This document shows, one piece after another, positions 62,159 to 64,000 of a DNA stretch of 64,000 bases. The DNA is from Hydractinia symbiolongicarpus. Taxonomy: Eukaryota > Cnidaria > Hydrozoa > Anthoathecata > Hydractiniidae. The notes beneath the pieces are model-generated. The model saw only the letters and a list, made by a program, of their open reading frames with translations, was not told the origin of the DNA and did not search any database. The DNA lies in the NCBI RefSeq assembly GCF_029227915.1, contig NC_079880.1:17380001-17444000 (forward strand). Direction: 5' to 3'. The translations under genes were made by a program, and so were the position numbers. Every line of letters begins with the position of its first letter. Positions within the stretch are counted from its first letter, which is position 1.

Positions 62159-64000
62159 GCCATGGCGCTGGGGAAAAAGACTTAGAACGTCGCAGTCCGT
62201 GGAGAGTGGAAGGACTAGACCAATGATAACCTGTGCGAGAACGTGAAAGCACGTTATTTACGCGTAAGGCGTTTATTAGCCGGCAAAAGTCCATATTACG
62301 GCCTTTAGAGGCCTGTGCATGTAGTTGACGGCGTTCTAAAGCAATGGTGCCAAAGAAAACGACTTAAGACGTCGTAGTCCATGTAGGATGGATGGACTAG
62401 AAATAAGGTAAGCTGTGCAAGCGCGTGGAAACACGTGATTTACATGAAAGGCCTTTAATAGGCCGCAAAAGGCCATATTACGGCCTTTAGAGGCCTGTGG
62501 ATGTAGTTGACGATGTTCTAAAGCCATGGCGCTGGGGAAAACGACTTAGGACGTCGCAGTCCATGGAGAATGGAAGGACTAGACCAATGGTAACCTGCGC
62601 AAAAACGTGGGAGCACGTAATTTACGCGTAAGGCCTTTATTAGCCGGCAAAAGCCCATATCACAACCTTTAGAGGCCTGTGCATGCAGTTGACGGCGTTC
62701 TCAAGCCATGGTGCTAGGGAAAAAGACTTAGGACGTCGCAGTTCATGAAGAGTGGAAGGACTAGACCAATGGTAACCTGCACACCCTCGTGGAACCACGT
62801 GATTCTTGTGTATCGCCTTTAATAGGCGGCAAAAGGCCATATTACGGCCTTTAGAGGCCTGTGCATGTAGTTGACGGCGTTCTAAAGCCATGGTGCTAGG
62901 GAAAACGACTTTGGACGTCGCAGTCCATGAAGAGTGGAAGGACTAGACCAATGGTAATCTGCACAAGCATGTGGAACCGAGGGGAATTACGTGTACGGCC
63001 TTTAATAGGCGGCAAAAGGCCATATTACGGCCTTTAGAGGCCTGTGCATGTAGTTGACGGCGTTCTAAAGCCATGGTACGAGGAAAATCGTCCTAGAACG
63101 TAGTAGTCCATTAAGAGTAGAAGGAGTTGACCAATGGTAACCTGCACACACTCGTGGAACCACGTGATTTTCGTGTATTGCCCTTATTAGGCCTCTATAA
63201 GGCATATTACGGCCTTTAGAGGCCTGTGCATGTAGTTGACGGCGTTCTAAAGCCATGGTGCTAGGGAAAACGACTTATGACCTTGTAGTATATTGAGAGT
63301 GGGAGGACTAGACCAATGGTAACTTGCACAAGCCTGTGGAACGAGGGGAATTACGTGAAAGGCCTTTAATAGGCAGCAAAGGCCATATTACGGCCTTTAG
63401 AGGCCTGTACATGTAGTTGACGTCGTTCTAAAGCCATGGCGCTGGGGAAAAAGACTTAAGACGTCGTAGTCCATTAAGAGAAGAAGGAGTTGACCAATGG
63501 TAACCTCGTGATTTTCGTGTATCGCCTTTTTTTAGGCCTCTATAAGGCATATTACGGCCTTTAGAGGCCTGTCCATGTAGTTGACGGAGTTCTAAAGCCA
63601 ATGTGCTAGGGGAAACGACTTATGATATTGTAGTCCATTGAGAGTGGAAGGACTAGACCAATGGTAACCTGCACAAGCACGTGGAACCGGGGGATTTACG
63701 TGTAAGGCCTTTATTAGGCGGCAAAAGGCCATATTACAGCCTTTAGAGGCCTGTGCATGTAGTTGACGGCGTTGTAAAGCCATAGTGCCAAAGAAAACGA
63801 CTTAGGACGTCGTAGTCCATGGAGAATGGAAGGATTAGACCAATGGTAACCTGTGCAAGCACGTTTAAACACGTGATTTACGCGTAAGGTCTTTACTAGG
63901 CCTCTAGAAGGCCATACTACGGCTTTAGAGTCCTGTGCATGTAGTTGACAAAGTTCTAAAGCCATTGCGCTGGGGAAAACGACTTAGAACGTCGCAGTCC
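62159..64000 (+). repeat. Right-end block shared with 37.4-38.4 and 39.4 kb
   Basis: It starts with an F/G hybrid monomer. 62,266-63,281 matches 37,426-38,441 (shift 24,840 bp). After a short GTGCTAGGG stretch resembling 34,793-34,980, a C monomer with the 19-bp deletion (63,505) and a D-E pair follow. F is cut by the window end at 64,000. The array clearly continues beyond. Confidence 0.85.

Larger units (their letters stand above)
1..64000 (+). repeat. 182-bp tandem satellite array filling the window
   Basis: The box TTCTAAAGCCATGG (or a close variant) returns every 182 bp from about position 84 to 63,965, for example with its CAT ending at 457, 639, 821, 1003 and 1185. About 350 monomers fit, nearly all 182 bp, with a few 171-175 bp or more heavily truncated copies. 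All copies examined have one orientation; plus is an arbitrary label. The best conserved parts are the TTCTAAAGCCATGG box, AGTCCAT, GACCAATGGTAACC, an ACGTG-containing core, GGCCTTTATTAGG, and TTTAGAGGCCTGTGCATG followed by TAGTTGACG. No unique DNA interrupts the array. Length and organisation match centromere-type satellites of eukaryotes, but a centromeric role is inferred. No gene, tRNA, rRNA, CRISPR or transposon was seen. Confidence 0.98.

Noticed and set aside
83-63965. More than 100 similar minus-strand open frames of about 63 codons, each overlapping the next by 10 nt
   Set aside because: They follow from the repeat. ATG and the previous TAG sit in the same box, and 182 bp is not a multiple of 3, so each frame stops after 192 nt. 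Many monomers lack the start or carry stops, indels fuse frames into 83- to 124-codon versions, and variation does not look restricted to silent sites. A codon-based selection test (dN/dS) on all monomers would settle it; a ratio near 1 is expected.
1-64000. CRISPR array
   Set aside because: The repeats are contiguous 182-bp monomers that vary along their whole length. There are no short identical repeats separated by unique spacers and no cas genes.
1-64000. Transposon or viral insertions inside the array
   Set aside because: Every stretch could be assigned to a monomer. No terminal repeats, target-site duplications, polyA tails or foreign open frames were seen.
1-64000. Identity with a known satellite such as human alpha satellite, Arabidopsis pAL1 or the maize knob repeat
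   Set aside because: Monomer lengths and the motifs I know for those families do not match. I could not search a database, so a match to a less familiar family remains possible.

Overview
The whole window is one satellite DNA array and I find no gene in it. A unit of about 182 bp is repeated head to tail from the first base to the last, roughly 350 times. Every copy I examined lies in the same orientation, and I saw no transposon, RNA gene or unique flanking sequence. The array therefore continues past both ends of the window. Short open frames on the minus strand (mostly 63 codons) recur once per monomer. They are a by-product of the repeat: 182 is not a multiple of 3, each frame stops one monomer on, and several monomer types destroy the start or fuse the frames.

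Such an array implies a eukaryotic chromosome. A monomer of nucleosome-plus-linker length, uniform orientation and layered higher-order repeats (HORs) fit a centromeric or pericentromeric satellite, but this is inference. I do not recognise the consensus and cannot name the organism. It is not human alpha satellite (171 bp), Arabidopsis pAL1 (178 bp) or the maize 180-bp knob repeat as I know them. One counted monomer (26,378-26,559) is about 50% GC and holds 10 CpG sites, close to random expectation.

Layout. Positions 1-3.7 kb hold diverged monomers with little local HOR order. From 3.7 to 6.9 kb there are four copies of a 4-monomer HOR (182+182+175+171 = 710 bp), two of them separated by two extra monomers. 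From 7 to 17 kb is a mosaic of older segmental copies. At 17.5-18.5 and 21.3-22.0 kb a 364-bp dimer HOR appears in three and two copies. From 22 kb onward the array is built from a recurring monomer trio (called D-E-F here) placed at irregular intervals, and it is increasingly made of recent duplications: 1,619 bp x2 (26.1-29.4 kb), 1,639 bp x2.2 (29.2-32.9 kb), 546 bp x2 (40.5-41.5 kb) and 4,188 bp x2 (53.8-62.2 kb). Long non-adjacent copies also link 37/62 kb, 39/48 kb, 41/55 kb, 43/52 kb and 45/50 kb.

The parts work together only as an evolving array. Unequal exchanges between monomers in the same register create HORs of changing length, and local conversion patches and small deletions act as lineage markers. 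The most interesting content is this readable history (notably a 19-bp slippage deletion whose precursor allele is still present) and the dyad-symmetric motifs repeated in most monomers. I found no new gene-based system.
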